Notes: generated by a model not told the origin, from the sequence alone. A stretch of DNA of 64,000 bases from Betaproteobacteria bacterium (GCA_016720855.1 JADKJU010000001.1:427501-491500); one strand, 5' to 3'; positions 36,087-45,257 are shown, counted from the stretch's first letter. Numbers and translations: made by a program.

Positions 36087-37375
36087 AGCGATATCTGCGG
36101 TTCGTCGCCCGCCATCCATACCTGCTGGTGGCGCTGATCGTGGTGTTTTTCCTGCCCTGGGTGTGGATGGCGTTCCTCGTGCCGGCCTGGGCACTCCTGA
36201 CTTCGCTCGCACTGGTGCCTCTGGCGGCTTTCGCGGGGCTGGCGCTCGTCGTGCGGGACATGACCGCCGAGGAGGAGGAGGAGCCCCCCGACGCCGGGAG
36301 CGAACCGTTCATCAAGTGGCGCAAGCGCACGCGGCTTTTCCAGCAAGTGGTGATCGGCCTGGACACCATGCTGGAGCGCTGGGATGCGGCTGCGGAAATC
36401 AACCGCAGGAAGCTCGAGATGGTGACCGAGTCCGTCGAGGACGTCATCCGGCTCACGGAAAGCGCCGTCACCGAGATCAGCAAGAGTTTCCGTGTCGTGG
36501 TCGCCAGGGCGAACGAGCAGACGGAGGCGGTGATGTCGCTGCTGAAGGGCGAGGGGGAGAGCGGGGCGAGCGGCATCCTGTCGCTTCCGGAGTTCATCAA
36601 GGCCTACGACTCGCAGCTGCTGAACGTCACGTCGCACATGACGAGCTTTTCGCAGGCCGCCGACGAGATGGCGAGCCACCAGAAGCGCATCACCGAGCAC
36701 GCCCGGGTGATGGAGGAGACGATCGACGGCCTGCGCAACATGGCCGCGCAGATCTCCCGCATCGCGCTGGACGGCTCCGTCGCCATGACATCGCAGACGT
36801 TCACGTCCCAGGACTTCGTCGAGATCACGGACCGCATCCGCGGGATCAGCGCCGAGGCGCACGACCTCACCCGGAAGACTCGTCAGGGCCTGGACGCGAT
36901 CGGTGACGAGGTCAGGCAGGGCAACCGCCGCACGACGCAGGTGGCCGAGGCCGCGCGCCGCGCGGTGGGGGTTGCGCGGGCGGAGATCTCCTCGCTCAAT
37001 GCCGCGACGACCGAGCAGACCCGCAAGATCGAATCGACGCTGCAGCGCATCAACGCGCTCTCCGTCGAGATCCAGAGGGACATCAACCAGATCATCGTGG
37101 CGATGCAGTTCCAGGACATCACGCGGCAGAAGCTGGAGCGCCTGCACAAGCCCGCGCTGGGCGCGGCGGCCGATTCCCTGTCGCTTCTGTCGCACGAAAC
37201 CCGGGCACTCCTGCAGCGTGACCTCTACCGCGCCGTCCGCGCCTACTCGGAAAGCGCCCTCAAGCCGCAGTTCGAGGACAGCAAGGGCGAGCAGGCGCGC
37301 CGACTCGACGAGGCGGACCAGCCGGCCGAAGCCGACGGGACCCGGCCGCCGGACAAGAGGGTCGAAATCTTCTGA
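36083..37375 (+). CDS. membrane-anchored coiled-coil protein with CheZ-like FQDITRQ motif
   Basis: The 430-residue product has two hydrophobic segments near the N-terminus (about residues 10-35 and 37-56), an acidic stretch, and then a long helical/coiled-coil region. Near the end, the helix with MQFQDITRQKLERL puts Asp345 and Gln349 four residues apart with Phe at -2, closely matching the catalytic helix of CheZ (FQDLTGQ). It ends RVEIF. A membrane-bound CheY-P phosphatase fits the motif and the position at the end of the che block, coupled to cheW. It lacks the receptor hairpin tip, so it is not an MCP. The phosphatase role is an inference. Confidence 0.6.
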   Translation: MKRYLRFVARHPYLLVALIVVFFLPWVWMAFLVPAWALLTSLALVPLAAFAGLALVVRDMTAEEEEEPPDAGSEPFIKWRKRTRLFQQVVIGLDTMLERWDAAAEINRRKLEMVTESVEDVIRLTESAVTEISKSFRVVVARANEQTEAVMSLLKGEGESGASGILSLPEFIKAYDSQLLNVTSHMTSFSQAADEMASHQKRITEHARVMEETIDGLRNMAAQISRIALDGSVAMTSQTFTSQDFVEITDRIRGISAEAHDLTRKTRQGLDAIGDEVRQGNRRTTQVAEAARRAVGVARAEISSLNAATTEQTRKIESTLQRINALSVEIQRDINQIIVAMQFQDITRQKLERLHKPALGAAADSLSLLSHETRALLQRDLYRAVRAYSESALKPQFEDSKGEQARRLDEADQPAEADGTRPPDKRVEIF

Positions 37376-37411
37376 AGTTCCGGGGGCCCGCCCCGCAGGC
37401 GCGGCTCAAGG

Positions 37412-37417
37412 TAAACT
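37412..37417 (+). promoter_or_regulatory. candidate -10 element (TAAACT) for the korAB pair
   Basis: TAAACT lies 37 nt before ATG 37454, in a 78-nt gap after the che block. It shares its sequence with the stronger candidate upstream of typA. No clear -35 hexamer is seen. Confidence 0.3.
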
Positions 37418-37453
37418 TGCGCCTTTCCGTCCCCCTGGCCGCCATGGCGCGGC

Positions 37454-39307
37454 ATGCCGATGAAGCTGGAAGCCGTCAACGATTTCGTCATCAAGTTCGC
37501 GAACGTGAACGGGTCGGGCTCCGCCTCGGCCAACACGCTCTTCGCGAAGGCCATCATGCGCATGGGCGTGCCGGTCAGCCCGCGCAACATCTTTCCGTCC
37601 AACATCCAGGGGCTCCCGACCTGGTACGAGGTGCGCGTGTCGGAGGCCGGGTGGCTGGGCCGGCGCGGCGGGGCGGACCTCATGGTCGCCATGAATCCGC
37701 AGACCTGGGAAAAGGACGTGGTCGAGATCGAGCCGGGCGGCTATCTTTTCTACGACTCCACCAAGCCCCTGCACACCGACAAGTTCCGAAGCGACGTGAC
37801 CGTGCTCGCGATGCCGCTCACGGAGATCTGCAACGCCACCTATTCCGACCCGCGCCAGCGCCAGCTCTTCAAGAACATCATCTACGTGGGGGCCCTCGCC
37901 GCGCTCCTCGACATGGACATCGCGGAGGTCGAGAAGCTGGTCGCCGAGCAGTACAAGGGCAAGGAAAAGCTCCTGGAGCCCAACCTGAAGGCGCTGCACC
38001 TGGGGCGCGACTACGCGCTCGCCCACCTGCCGTGCCCGCTCGGCATCACCGTCAAGCGCTCCGACAAGGTGGGTGACAAGGTGTTCCTCGAGGGCAACAG
38101 CGCGACGGCCCTAGGCGCCGTGTACGGGGGAGCGACGGTCTGCGCCTGGTACCCGATCACACCGTCCTCCTCCGTGGCGGAAGCCTTCGCCCGTCACTGC
38201 CGCAAGTTCCGCACGGACGCCGCCACCGGCAAGAACAACTTCGCGATCGTGCAGGCGGAGGACGAGCTTGCCTCCATCGGCATGGTGATCGGCGCGGCGT
38301 GGAACGGTGCGCGGGCGTTTACCTGCACCTCCGGCCCGGGCGTTTCGCTCATGACGGAATTCATCGGGCTCGCGTATTTCGCCGAGATTCCGTCGGTGAT
38401 CGTGAACGTCCAGCGCGCGGGCCCGTCAACCGGCATGCCGACCCGCACCCAGCAGGCGGACATCCTTTCCTGCGCCTACGCCTCGCACGGCGACACCAGG
38501 CATGTGCTGCTGTTTCCCGCGGACCCGAAGGAGGCGTTCGAGATGACCGCCGACGCGCTCGACCTCGCCGACCGGCTGCAGACCCCGGTCTTCGTGATGA
38601 CCGACCTCGACATCGGCATGAACGAGCGCCTCTGCGATCCCCTCGAATGGGACGATTCGCGCACCTACGACCGCGGCAAGGTACTGACCCACGACGACCT
38701 CGAGTCCGGCAAGCGTTTCGGCCGCTACCTCGACGTGGACGACGACGGAATCACCTACCGCACCTACCCCGGCACCCACCCGAAGCGGGGGTCGTTCTTC
38801 ACGCGCGGCACGAGTCGCGACCGCTACGCGCGTTACACGGAGGAGGGCAGCGCCTACGTGGACAACATGCAGCGGCTGCTGCGCAAGTTCGAGACCGCCA
38901 AGCAGTACGTTCCAGCGCCCGTGCTGCACGAATCGCCCACGCCGGCGCGCCATGGCGTCATCTACTACGGCTCCACGGCCTGCGCCATGGAAGAGGCGCT
39001 GGCGGACCTCGAGCTCGAGGGAGTGCCGCTCGATGCGCTGCGGGTGCGTGCCTTCCCGTTCCAGGACTCGGTGATCGATTTTGCGAAGGCCTACGACCAC
39101 GTCTTTGTCGTGGAGCAGAACCGCGACGGGCAGCTTCGTACCCTCCTGATCAACGAGGGCGTCCTGGATCCCGCGCAGATTTCCTCCATCGCGCATTACG
39201 ACGGGACGCCGATCACGGCCCGGTTCATCCGGAGCGAGATCGAGGAACGTCTTGCGGCATTCAACGTAAGGCCGCTGCGCCGCAGCGCAGCCGCAGGAGA
39301 GCGCTGA
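37454..39307 (+). CDS. korA: 2-oxoacid:acceptor oxidoreductase, fused gamma-alpha subunit
   Basis: The 617-residue protein begins with a gamma domain (about residues 1-190; KFANVNGSGSASANTLFAKA and GVPVSPRNIFPSNIQG), followed by the alpha (pyrimidine-binding/CoA) domains from about residue 205 (GNSATALGAVYGGATVCAWYP, GIGMVIGAAWNGARAFTCTSGPGVSLM). This gamma-alpha fusion is the form found in 2-oxoglutarate oxidoreductases of aerobic and denitrifying proteobacteria. With the beta subunit encoded next it converts a 2-oxoacid plus CoA to acyl-CoA, CO2 and reduced ferredoxin, or the reverse. ATG 37454 or ATG 37460 could be the start; neither has a good ribosome site. Substrate (2-oxoglutarate versus pyruvate) is not proven. 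Confidence 0.86.
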   Translation: MPMKLEAVNDFVIKFANVNGSGSASANTLFAKAIMRMGVPVSPRNIFPSNIQGLPTWYEVRVSEAGWLGRRGGADLMVAMNPQTWEKDVVEIEPGGYLFYDSTKPLHTDKFRSDVTVLAMPLTEICNATYSDPRQRQLFKNIIYVGALAALLDMDIAEVEKLVAEQYKGKEKLLEPNLKALHLGRDYALAHLPCPLGITVKRSDKVGDKVFLEGNSATALGAVYGGATVCAWYPITPSSSVAEAFARHCRKFRTDAATGKNNFAIVQAEDELASIGMVIGAAWNGARAFTCTSGPGVSLMTEFIGLAYFAEIPSVIVNVQRAGPSTGMPTRTQQADILSCAYASHGDTRHVLLFPADPKEAFEMTADALDLADRLQTPVFVMTDLDIGMNERLCDPLEWDDSRTYDRGKVLTHDDLESGKRFGRYLDVDDDGITYRTYPGTHPKRGSFFTRGTSRDRYARYTEEGSAYVDNMQRLLRKFETAKQYVPAPVLHESPTPARHGVIYYGSTACAMEEALADLELEGVPLDALRVRAFPFQDSVIDFAKAYDHVFVVEQNRDGQLRTLLINEGVLDPAQISSIAHYDGTPITARFIRSEIEERLAAFNVRPLRRSAAAGER

Positions 39308-39308
39308 C

Positions 39309-40364
39309 ATGACCTATCTGGCCAAACCCAAGCTGCACCACCCGGACCTCCCTGCAAACTCGCTGGGATTCACGCGCCGCGACTACGAGGGCACGATCTC
39401 CACGCTCTGCGCCGGTTGCGGGCACGATTCCATCAGCGCCGCCATCGTCCAGGCTTGCTGGGAGCTCGCCATCGAGCCGCACCGCGTGGCCAAGCTCTCC
39501 GGCATCGGGTGCTCGTCGAAGACGCCGACCTACTTTCTCGACAAGTCGCACGGCTTCAATTCGGTGCACGGGCGCATGCCCTCGGTGCTCACGGGAGCCA
39601 ACCTGGCGAACCGCCACCTCATCTACCTGGGAGTCTCGGGCGACGGTGACTCCGCTTCTATCGGCCTGGGCCAGTTCGCGCACAGCATGCGCCGCGGCGT
39701 GAACATGACCTACATCGTCGAGAACAACGGCGTGTACGGGTTGACCAAGGGGCAGTTCTCGGCCACCGCGGACCGCGGGTCCAAGTCCAAGCGCGGCGCC
39801 GTGAACAGCGAGGAGGGCATCGACCTCGTGTGCCTCGCGCTCCAGCTGGGCGCCACCTACGTGGCGAGAAGTTTTTCCGGCGACAAGGCGCAGCTGGTGC
39901 CCCTCATCAAGGGCGCGCTCTCCCATCATGGCGCGGCGTTCATCGACGTGATCTCCCCCTGCGTGGCCTTCAACAACCACGAGGGATCGACCCGCAGCTA
40001 CGATTACGTGCGCCACCACAATGAAGCGGTGAATGCCCTCGACGTGATCACCGTGCACAGGGAGATCACCACGGCGTATGAGCCCGGCACGCTTCAGGAA
40101 GTGCGCCAGCATGACGGTTCGGTGATTCGGCTTCGCAAGCTGGACGGGGACTACGATTCCAGCAGCCGGATCTCTGCGATGAGCCACGTCCAGACTCGCT
40201 ACGCCAAGGGCGAGATCGTGACCGGGCTACTCTATATCGAGCCTGATGCGGAAGACCTTCATGCGAGTCTCGGCACGGTCGATCGTCCGCTCAACGAACT
40301 CGGCGAGCCCGAGCTCTGCCCCGGCTCCGCCGCGCTCGCGAAGTTCAATGCATCGCTTCGCTAG
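39309..40364 (+). CDS. korB: 2-oxoacid:acceptor oxidoreductase, beta subunit
   Basis: The 351-residue protein has the thiamine diphosphate site GDGDSASIGLGQ with the distal NNGVYGLTKGQ (about residues 115-150), and [4Fe-4S] ligands in CAGCGHD (residue 34), IGCSS and PCVAFN. This is the standard beta subunit of the family. It starts 1 nt after the alpha stop and carries the catalytic TPP and FeS centre of the enzyme. The gene overlaps the start of the mechanosensitive channel gene by 17 nt. Confidence 0.9.
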   Translation: MTYLAKPKLHHPDLPANSLGFTRRDYEGTISTLCAGCGHDSISAAIVQACWELAIEPHRVAKLSGIGCSSKTPTYFLDKSHGFNSVHGRMPSVLTGANLANRHLIYLGVSGDGDSASIGLGQFAHSMRRGVNMTYIVENNGVYGLTKGQFSATADRGSKSKRGAVNSEEGIDLVCLALQLGATYVARSFSGDKAQLVPLIKGALSHHGAAFIDVISPCVAFNNHEGSTRSYDYVRHHNEAVNALDVITVHREITTAYEPGTLQEVRQHDGSVIRLRKLDGDYDSSSRISAMSHVQTRYAKGEIVTGLLYIEPDAEDLHASLGTVDRPLNELGEPELCPGSAALAKFNASLR

Positions 40365-42048
40365 ATTCGCGTTCGCGGCCTTCGCCTGCCTCGCAGCGCT
40401 TTCCACCGGCGCCGGCGCACCTGACGTGCCGCCCGCAGCGGCGATTGCGGACGCGCCTGCTGCGACGCAAGCGCCACCGGCCCCGGCAACGCCTGCCGGG
40501 GCGGCATCACCCGCGGGGGGCAGGGTCGCGACGCTCAAGGTCTTCAACCGGACCATCACCGAATTTCGCAGCTCGTTCCTGGGCTTCCTTCCCGAGGAGC
40601 GTACGCGACGCGGGGCCGACGCCTTGCGCGACATTCTCGCTGAAAGCGGACCGGGCGAAATCGCGGTCAAGACGATCCCCCAGGGTCGGGCGATCACCGT
40701 GGACGGCAAGCTCGCGTTCATCCTGCAGCCCGCGGATGTGAACGACCTCGGCAGCGAGACGCTTGATTCGAAGGCAGACCACGCGGCGAAGGCGCTCAAG
40801 CGCGTGGTCGAGGAAACGCGCGAAGCACGCAACGTCGAGAGGCTGCTGGGCGCTTTCGTGAAAGTCGCGATCGGCACGGCCATCGCCCTGGCGATTCTCT
40901 GGGCGCTCAGGCGGGTACGAGGCTGGATCGCCCTGTCACTGGCCGGCCTCGCAAGCCGTCATGCCGGGCGGTTGCTCGTCGGCGGACAGGCCGTGGTCGG
41001 CCGCGAACAGGTGTTCACAGGCGCCCGGGCACTTACCGCGGGAATTTATTGGCTGCTGGTCGCGGCGATCGTCTACGAGTGGCTCGGCTTCGCGTTCATC
41101 CAGTTTCCCTGGACGCGGCCCTGGGGCGAGGGACTGCAGGATGCCACCCTCAATTTAGCCTCCTCGGCGGCGACGGACGTCGCTGGGGCGCTGCCGAACC
41201 TGGTCGTGGCGGCCGCGATCTTCATGATCGCGGCGGTCGCCACGCGCACCTCCAACCGCTTCTTCGCGCCGTTCGTGGCCGGCGAGAGCCAATCGGGTTG
41301 GCTCGACCGTGACACCGCGTTGCCCACGCGCAATCTCACCGCGGCAGCCCTGTGGATATTCGCGCTCTCGATGGCCTATCCGTACCTTCCCGGCGCGCAG
41401 AGCGACGCGTTCAAGGGCCTTTCGGTGCTGGTGGGGGTGATGATTTCGCTTGGATCCACGAGCATCATCGGGCAGGGAGCCAACGGGCTCATCCTCATGT
41501 ACACCCGCACGATTCGCCCCGGCGAATACGTGCGCATCGGCGAACACGAGGGGACGGTGGTGGAACTGGGCGCGTTCACCACGCGCATCCGCACGGGACT
41601 GGGCGAGGAGCTCACGATCTCCAATTCTCTCATTGCCGGTGCGGTCACCAGGAACTACTCGCGGGCCGTGAAGGGCGTGGGCTTCGTGCTCGACACGACC
41701 GTCACCATCGGCTACGACGCGCCATGGCGGCAGGTGCAGGCGATGCTCGTCGAGGCGGCGAAACGCACCTCGGGCGTGCTGGACAATCCCGCCCCGGTCG
41801 TCTTCCAGACGGCGCTCGCGGATTTCTACGTCGAATACCGCCTGGTCACGCAAGCCGTCCCGACCGACCCGCGGCCCCGGGCCATGGTCCTGGCCGAGCT
41901 GCACGCGAACATCCAGGACGTGTTCAACGAGCACGGGGTGCAGATCATGTCGCCGCACTACCTGGGCGACCCGGCCGAGGCGAAGGTCGTGCCGCCGGCT
42001 CGATGGCACCTGGCGCCGGCGCCCCCGAAGGACCCGCCCCGTGGTTGA
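40348..42048 (+). CDS. MscS-family mechanosensitive channel with N-terminal periplasmic region
   Basis: ATG 40348 gives a signal peptide-like start (MHRFARFAFAAFACLAALST) and a periplasmic region of about 140 residues. Several membrane helices (about residues 165-400) and the MscS core follow: LGSTSIIGQGANGLILMYTRTIRPGEYVRIGEHEGTVVE is split by the pore helix and beta domain, and a cytoplasmic alpha/beta end (YVEYRLVTQ) closes the protein. It should act as an osmotic safety valve. It overlaps korB by 17 nt and ltaE by 8 nt, probably for compactness rather than shared function. Confidence 0.85.
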   Translation: MHRFARFAFAAFACLAALSTGAGAPDVPPAAAIADAPAATQAPPAPATPAGAASPAGGRVATLKVFNRTITEFRSSFLGFLPEERTRRGADALRDILAESGPGEIAVKTIPQGRAITVDGKLAFILQPADVNDLGSETLDSKADHAAKALKRVVEETREARNVERLLGAFVKVAIGTAIALAILWALRRVRGWIALSLAGLASRHAGRLLVGGQAVVGREQVFTGARALTAGIYWLLVAAIVYEWLGFAFIQFPWTRPWGEGLQDATLNLASSAATDVAGALPNLVVAAAIFMIAAVATRTSNRFFAPFVAGESQSGWLDRDTALPTRNLTAAALWIFALSMAYPYLPGAQSDAFKGLSVLVGVMISLGSTSIIGQGANGLILMYTRTIRPGEYVRIGEHEGTVVELGAFTTRIRTGLGEELTISNSLIAGAVTRNYSRAVKGVGFVLDTTVTIGYDAPWRQVQAMLVEAAKRTSGVLDNPAPVVFQTALADFYVEYRLVTQAVPTDPRPRAMVLAELHANIQDVFNEHGVQIMSPHYLGDPAEAKVVPPARWHLAPAPPKDPPRG

Positions 42049-43057
42049 CCTGCGTAGCGACACCGTCACGCGCCCGTCGGCCGCCATGCGGGACGCGATG
42101 GCGCGCGCCGAGGTGGGCGATGACGTCTTCGGCGACGATCCGACTGTCATCGCGCTCCAGGAGAAGGCCGCCGCGATGTTCGGCATGGAGGCGGGGCTCT
42201 TCTTTCCCTCCGGCACGCAGTCGAATCTCGCCGCCCTCATGGCCCACTGCGCGCGTGGCGAGGAGGTGATCGTCGGCCAGGACGCGCACACCTACCGCTA
42301 CGAAGGCGGCGGCGCCGCGGTCCTCGGTTCCATCCAGCCGCAGCCGCTGCAGAACCTCCCTGACGGCACGCTCGACCTCGCGATGGTCGAGGCGGCCATC
42401 AAGCCGGACGATCCGCACTTCGCCATCACGCGCCTGCTCGCTCTCGAGAACACGATCGGCGGCAAGGTCATCGGCCGCGACTATCTCGCGAAGGCGGTGA
42501 CGCTGGCCTGGAAGCGAGGGCTGGCCACGCATCTCGACGGCGCGCGCATCTTCAACGCCGCGGTGAAGCTCGGCATGCCCGTGAATCTCCTGTGCGCGGG
42601 CTTCGACACCATTTCGGTTTGCCTGTCGAAGGGGCTCGGTACACCGGCCGGCACGGTCCTCGTGGGTCACCAGGGGCTCATCGACCGGGCCAGGCGCATC
42701 CGCAAGATGCTGGGCGGGGGAATGCGGCAGGCGGGCATTCTCGCCGCTGCCGGGCTGTACGCCCTGGAGCGGAACGTTTCGAGGCTGGCGGAGGATCATG
42801 CCAACGCCGAGCGGCTGGCGCGCGGGCTGGCCGGCGCAGGCTGTGAAGTCGAGCCGGTGCAGACGAACATGGTCTTCGTGAAGGTCGCCAGGGAGCGCTG
42901 CGCAGCCCTTCAGGAGCACCTGAAGGCGAGCGGGATCGTCGCCATCGTGTCGCCGCGCACGCGACTGGTCACGCACCTCGACGTGGACGAAGCCGGCATC
43001 GATCGCGCGACTTCCGCGTTCGGGTCGTTTTTCCGCAGTTCCGCAGCGGCGGACTGA
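42041..43057 (+). CDS. ltaE: low-specificity L-threonine aldolase
   Basis: The 338-residue fold-type I PLP enzyme starts MVDLRSDTVTRPSAAMRDAM from GTG 42041, the typical LtaE start. PLP is held by the Lys in CLSKGLGTPAG (residue 197); HLDGARIFNA near residue 166 supplies the Asp contacting the pyridine ring. It cleaves L-threonine and L-allo-threonine to glycine and acetaldehyde. It overlaps the channel gene by 8 nt and is convergent with the PhoH gene. Confidence 0.9.
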   Translation: MVDLRSDTVTRPSAAMRDAMARAEVGDDVFGDDPTVIALQEKAAAMFGMEAGLFFPSGTQSNLAALMAHCARGEEVIVGQDAHTYRYEGGGAAVLGSIQPQPLQNLPDGTLDLAMVEAAIKPDDPHFAITRLLALENTIGGKVIGRDYLAKAVTLAWKRGLATHLDGARIFNAAVKLGMPVNLLCAGFDTISVCLSKGLGTPAGTVLVGHQGLIDRARRIRKMLGGGMRQAGILAAAGLYALERNVSRLAEDHANAERLARGLAGAGCEVEPVQTNMVFVKVARERCAALQEHLKASGIVAIVSPRTRLVTHLDVDEAGIDRATSAFGSFFRSSAAAD

Positions 43058-43061
43058 CCCT

Positions 43062-43184
43062 CACCCCGGACTCCTGTCCTGAAGGAGAGGGGCGATGGGC
43101 CGGAACCGTGCCTTACCTCCGGCTCCGCTCCTGACAAGCGCAGAGAAGCCTGCCGCCGGAAAAGGGTTGGGGATAAGGGCGCGC
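43062..43184. repeat. degenerate inverted repeat between convergent genes
   Basis: The left end CCCTCACCCC...GGAGAGGGG and the right end GGAAAAGGGTTGGGGATAAGGG (as read on +) are imperfect inverted copies of one GC-rich unit of the CCCTCACCCCAACCC type often seen between genes. A small hairpin, CTCCT-GTCCTGA-AGGAG, lies inside the left arm. The element may act as a bidirectional terminator for ltaE and the PhoH gene. Only one copy is seen in the window. Confidence 0.4.
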
Positions 43185-44618
43185 CTAAAGCACTTCCGCC
43201 GCGTGGTCCGCCAGCCGCGAGCGTTCGCCGCGCGTGAGCGTGACATGCCCGCTGTGCCCCCACCCCTTGAAGCGGTCCACCACGTAAGTGAGGCCCGATG
43301 AGCCCTCCGTGAGGTAGGGCGTGTCGATCTGCGCCACGTTGCCCAGGCAAACGACCTTCGTGCCCGGCCCTGCGCGCGTGATGAGCGTCTTCATCTGCTT
43401 GGGCGTGAGGTTCTGCGCCTCGTCGATGATGAGGTACTTGTTGATGAAGGTCCGGCCGCGCATGAAGTTCAGGCTCTTCACCTTGATGCGGCTGCGGATG
43501 AGGTCCGCGGTGGCCGCGCGCCCCCAGTCACCGGCCTCGTCGTCGGTCTTCATCAAAACGTCGAGGTTGTCCTCGAGCGCCCCCATCCACGGGGTCATCT
43601 TCTCCTCTTCCGTGCCGGGGAGGAACCCGATGTCCTCGCCGACCGGGACCGTCACGCGAGTCATGATGATCTCGCTGTAGACCTTGTATTCCAGGGTCTG
43701 CATGAGGCCCGAGGCCAGCGTGAGGAGCGTCTTTCCGGTGCCGGCCTGTCCCAGCAGCGTCACGAAATCGACCTCCGGGTCCATGAGCAGGTTCAGGGCG
43801 AAGTTCTGCTCGCGGTTGCGCGACGTGATGCCCCAGACGTTGTTCTTGTGGTGCGAGTAGTCCTTCAGGGTCTGCAGCGTCGCGGTCTTGCCTTTCACGT
43901 CCTTCACGATCGCGTAGAAAGGGCGGTCGCCCTCGTGGAAGACGAACTGGTTCACGAGGAGCGAAGGGCACAGCGGGCCCTTCACGCGGTAAAGCGTGCG
44001 GCCGTGCTCCTGCCAGCTCTCCACATCCTTGCCGTGCTTGTCCCAGAAGTCCTCGGGCAGCCCGAGCATGCCGGTGTAGAGGACGTCGGTGTCCTCCAGC
44101 ACCTTGTCGTTGAAGTAGTCCTCGGCCGCCAGCCCGATCGCATGCGCCTTGATGCGCATGTTGATGTCCTTGGACACCAGCACGACCTGGCGCTTGGGGT
44201 GGCGCTGCTTGAGGTGCATCGCCACACCGAGGATCACGTTGTCGGCCTTTTGCGAAGCGACCGAATCGGGGATCTCGACGGTGACGGAGTGCGTCTGCAG
44301 GAACAGGCGCCCGAGCCCGTCGCCGTGCGTCCTGCCCTTGAGCGCGTAGCCCGATTCGATGTCGCCGGCCCCGGAGGAGACGATCTCGTCGAGGAAGCGG
44401 CTCGCCTGCCGGGCGTTCCTCGCCACCTCGCTCATGCCCTTCTTGTTGTCGTCCAGCTCCTCGAGCGTGACCATCGGGAGATAGACGTCGTGCTCCTCGA
44501 ACCGGAAGAGGCTCGTGGGGTCGTGCATGAGCACGTTGGTGTCGAGGACGAAGAGCTTCACGGCGGCCGATTGCCGTGCGGCCCGGCCCTCGCCGTGGCT
44601 GTCGCGTTTTCGTTGCAT
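43185..44618 (-). CDS. PIN-PhoH ATPase (PhoH2-type)
   Basis: ATG 44618 has GGAGG at a good distance and is preferred over ATG 44702, which has none. The 477-residue protein has an N-terminal PIN nuclease domain (about residues 20-160: LFVLDTNVLMHDP, EELD, VSKDINMRIKA). A PhoH ATPase follows (about 245-460: Walker A LLGQAGTGKTLLT, Walker B YLIIDEAQN). PIN-PhoH proteins are RNA-handling helicase/nuclease enzymes; in some actinobacteria they act in a toxin-antitoxin pair, but no antitoxin-like small gene is visible. It lies alone between convergent neighbours and the peroxiredoxin gene. Confidence 0.9.
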   Translation of the reverse strand: MQRKRDSHGEGRAARQSAAVKLFVLDTNVLMHDPTSLFRFEEHDVYLPMVTLEELDDNKKGMSEVARNARQASRFLDEIVSSGAGDIESGYALKGRTHGDGLGRLFLQTHSVTVEIPDSVASQKADNVILGVAMHLKQRHPKRQVVLVSKDINMRIKAHAIGLAAEDYFNDKVLEDTDVLYTGMLGLPEDFWDKHGKDVESWQEHGRTLYRVKGPLCPSLLVNQFVFHEGDRPFYAIVKDVKGKTATLQTLKDYSHHKNNVWGITSRNREQNFALNLLMDPEVDFVTLLGQAGTGKTLLTLASGLMQTLEYKVYSEIIMTRVTVPVGEDIGFLPGTEEEKMTPWMGALEDNLDVLMKTDDEAGDWGRAATADLIRSRIKVKSLNFMRGRTFINKYLIIDEAQNLTPKQMKTLITRAGPGTKVVCLGNVAQIDTPYLTEGSSGLTYVVDRFKGWGHSGHVTLTRGERSRLADHAAEVL

Positions 44619-44738
44619 GGGAGCCTCCGCGGAATCCGTGCCGTGGGAAGACGCCTCGCCGGCGTCGGAACGCCGCGAGTCACGCAGGTTGTCGTTGGGC
44701 ATCAGGACAGGGTGCCAGGGGTGGAAATCCGCCGGGGA

Positions 44739-45197
44739 TCAGAGCGTGCGGGCGAAGTCGAGAACTTCCTTCGCGTGCCCGGCCACCTTCACGCCGCGCC
44801 ATTCGCGGGCAATCCGGCCTTCCCGGTCGATCGCGAAGGTGCTTCGCTCGATGCCGCGCACCTGCTTGCCGTACAGGTTCTTCATCCTGATGACGCCGAA
44901 GATGCCGCAGGCCGCTTCGTCGGCATCGGAGAGCAGTTCGAAAGGGAACGTCATCTTCTGCCTGAACTTCTCGTGCGAGGCGACCGAGTCGCGGGAGACG
45001 CCGAAGACCGACCAGCCGGCTTTCGCGAACTGCGCATGCAGGTCGCGGAACTGCACTCCCTCGTCGGTGCAGCCCGGGGTGTTGTCCTTCGGATAGAAAT
45101 AGAGGATGAGCGGGTGGCCCTTGAAGGCCGAAAGCTTGAAGCGCTGGTTGCCGGTGGCGGGGAGCTCGAAATCCGGAACTGCCGTGCGTTCGCTCAT
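44739..45197 (-). CDS. bcp: BCP/PrxQ-type peroxiredoxin
   Basis: A 152-residue thioredoxin-fold peroxidase with the peroxidatic Cys43 in NTPGCTDEG. The second Cys five residues later, used as resolving Cys in E. coli BCP, is missing (Gly-Val-Gln instead). The other Cys (EAACGIFG, near residue 97) may serve as resolver, or the enzyme may be 1-Cys. It reduces peroxides with thioredoxin. Cytoplasmic. It shares the strand of the PhoH gene downstream with a 120-nt gap. Confidence 0.88.
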   Translation of the reverse strand: MSERTAVPDFELPATGNQRFKLSAFKGHPLILYFYPKDNTPGCTDEGVQFRDLHAQFAKAGWSVFGVSRDSVASHEKFRQKMTFPFELLSDADEAACGIFGVIRMKNLYGKQVRGIERSTFAIDREGRIAREWRGVKVAGHAKEVLDFARTL

Positions 45198-45257
45198 CCA
45201 GGGGATCCAATGGGTTGACCGCGACCTATGGTGGCCAACTTCCCTGAAAAACGCAAG

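Noticed and set aside
36083..37375. Calling the membrane coiled-coil protein a methyl-accepting chemotaxis protein
   Set aside because: It has no receptor hairpin tip ([18 protein letters not shown]) and no methylation region; the helical pattern alone is not enough.
42910..43350. 146-codon - strand frame reading across the intergenic repeat
   Set aside because: Runs through ltaE, the degenerate repeat and the PhoH gene; the product has repeat-like low complexity and no ribosome site.
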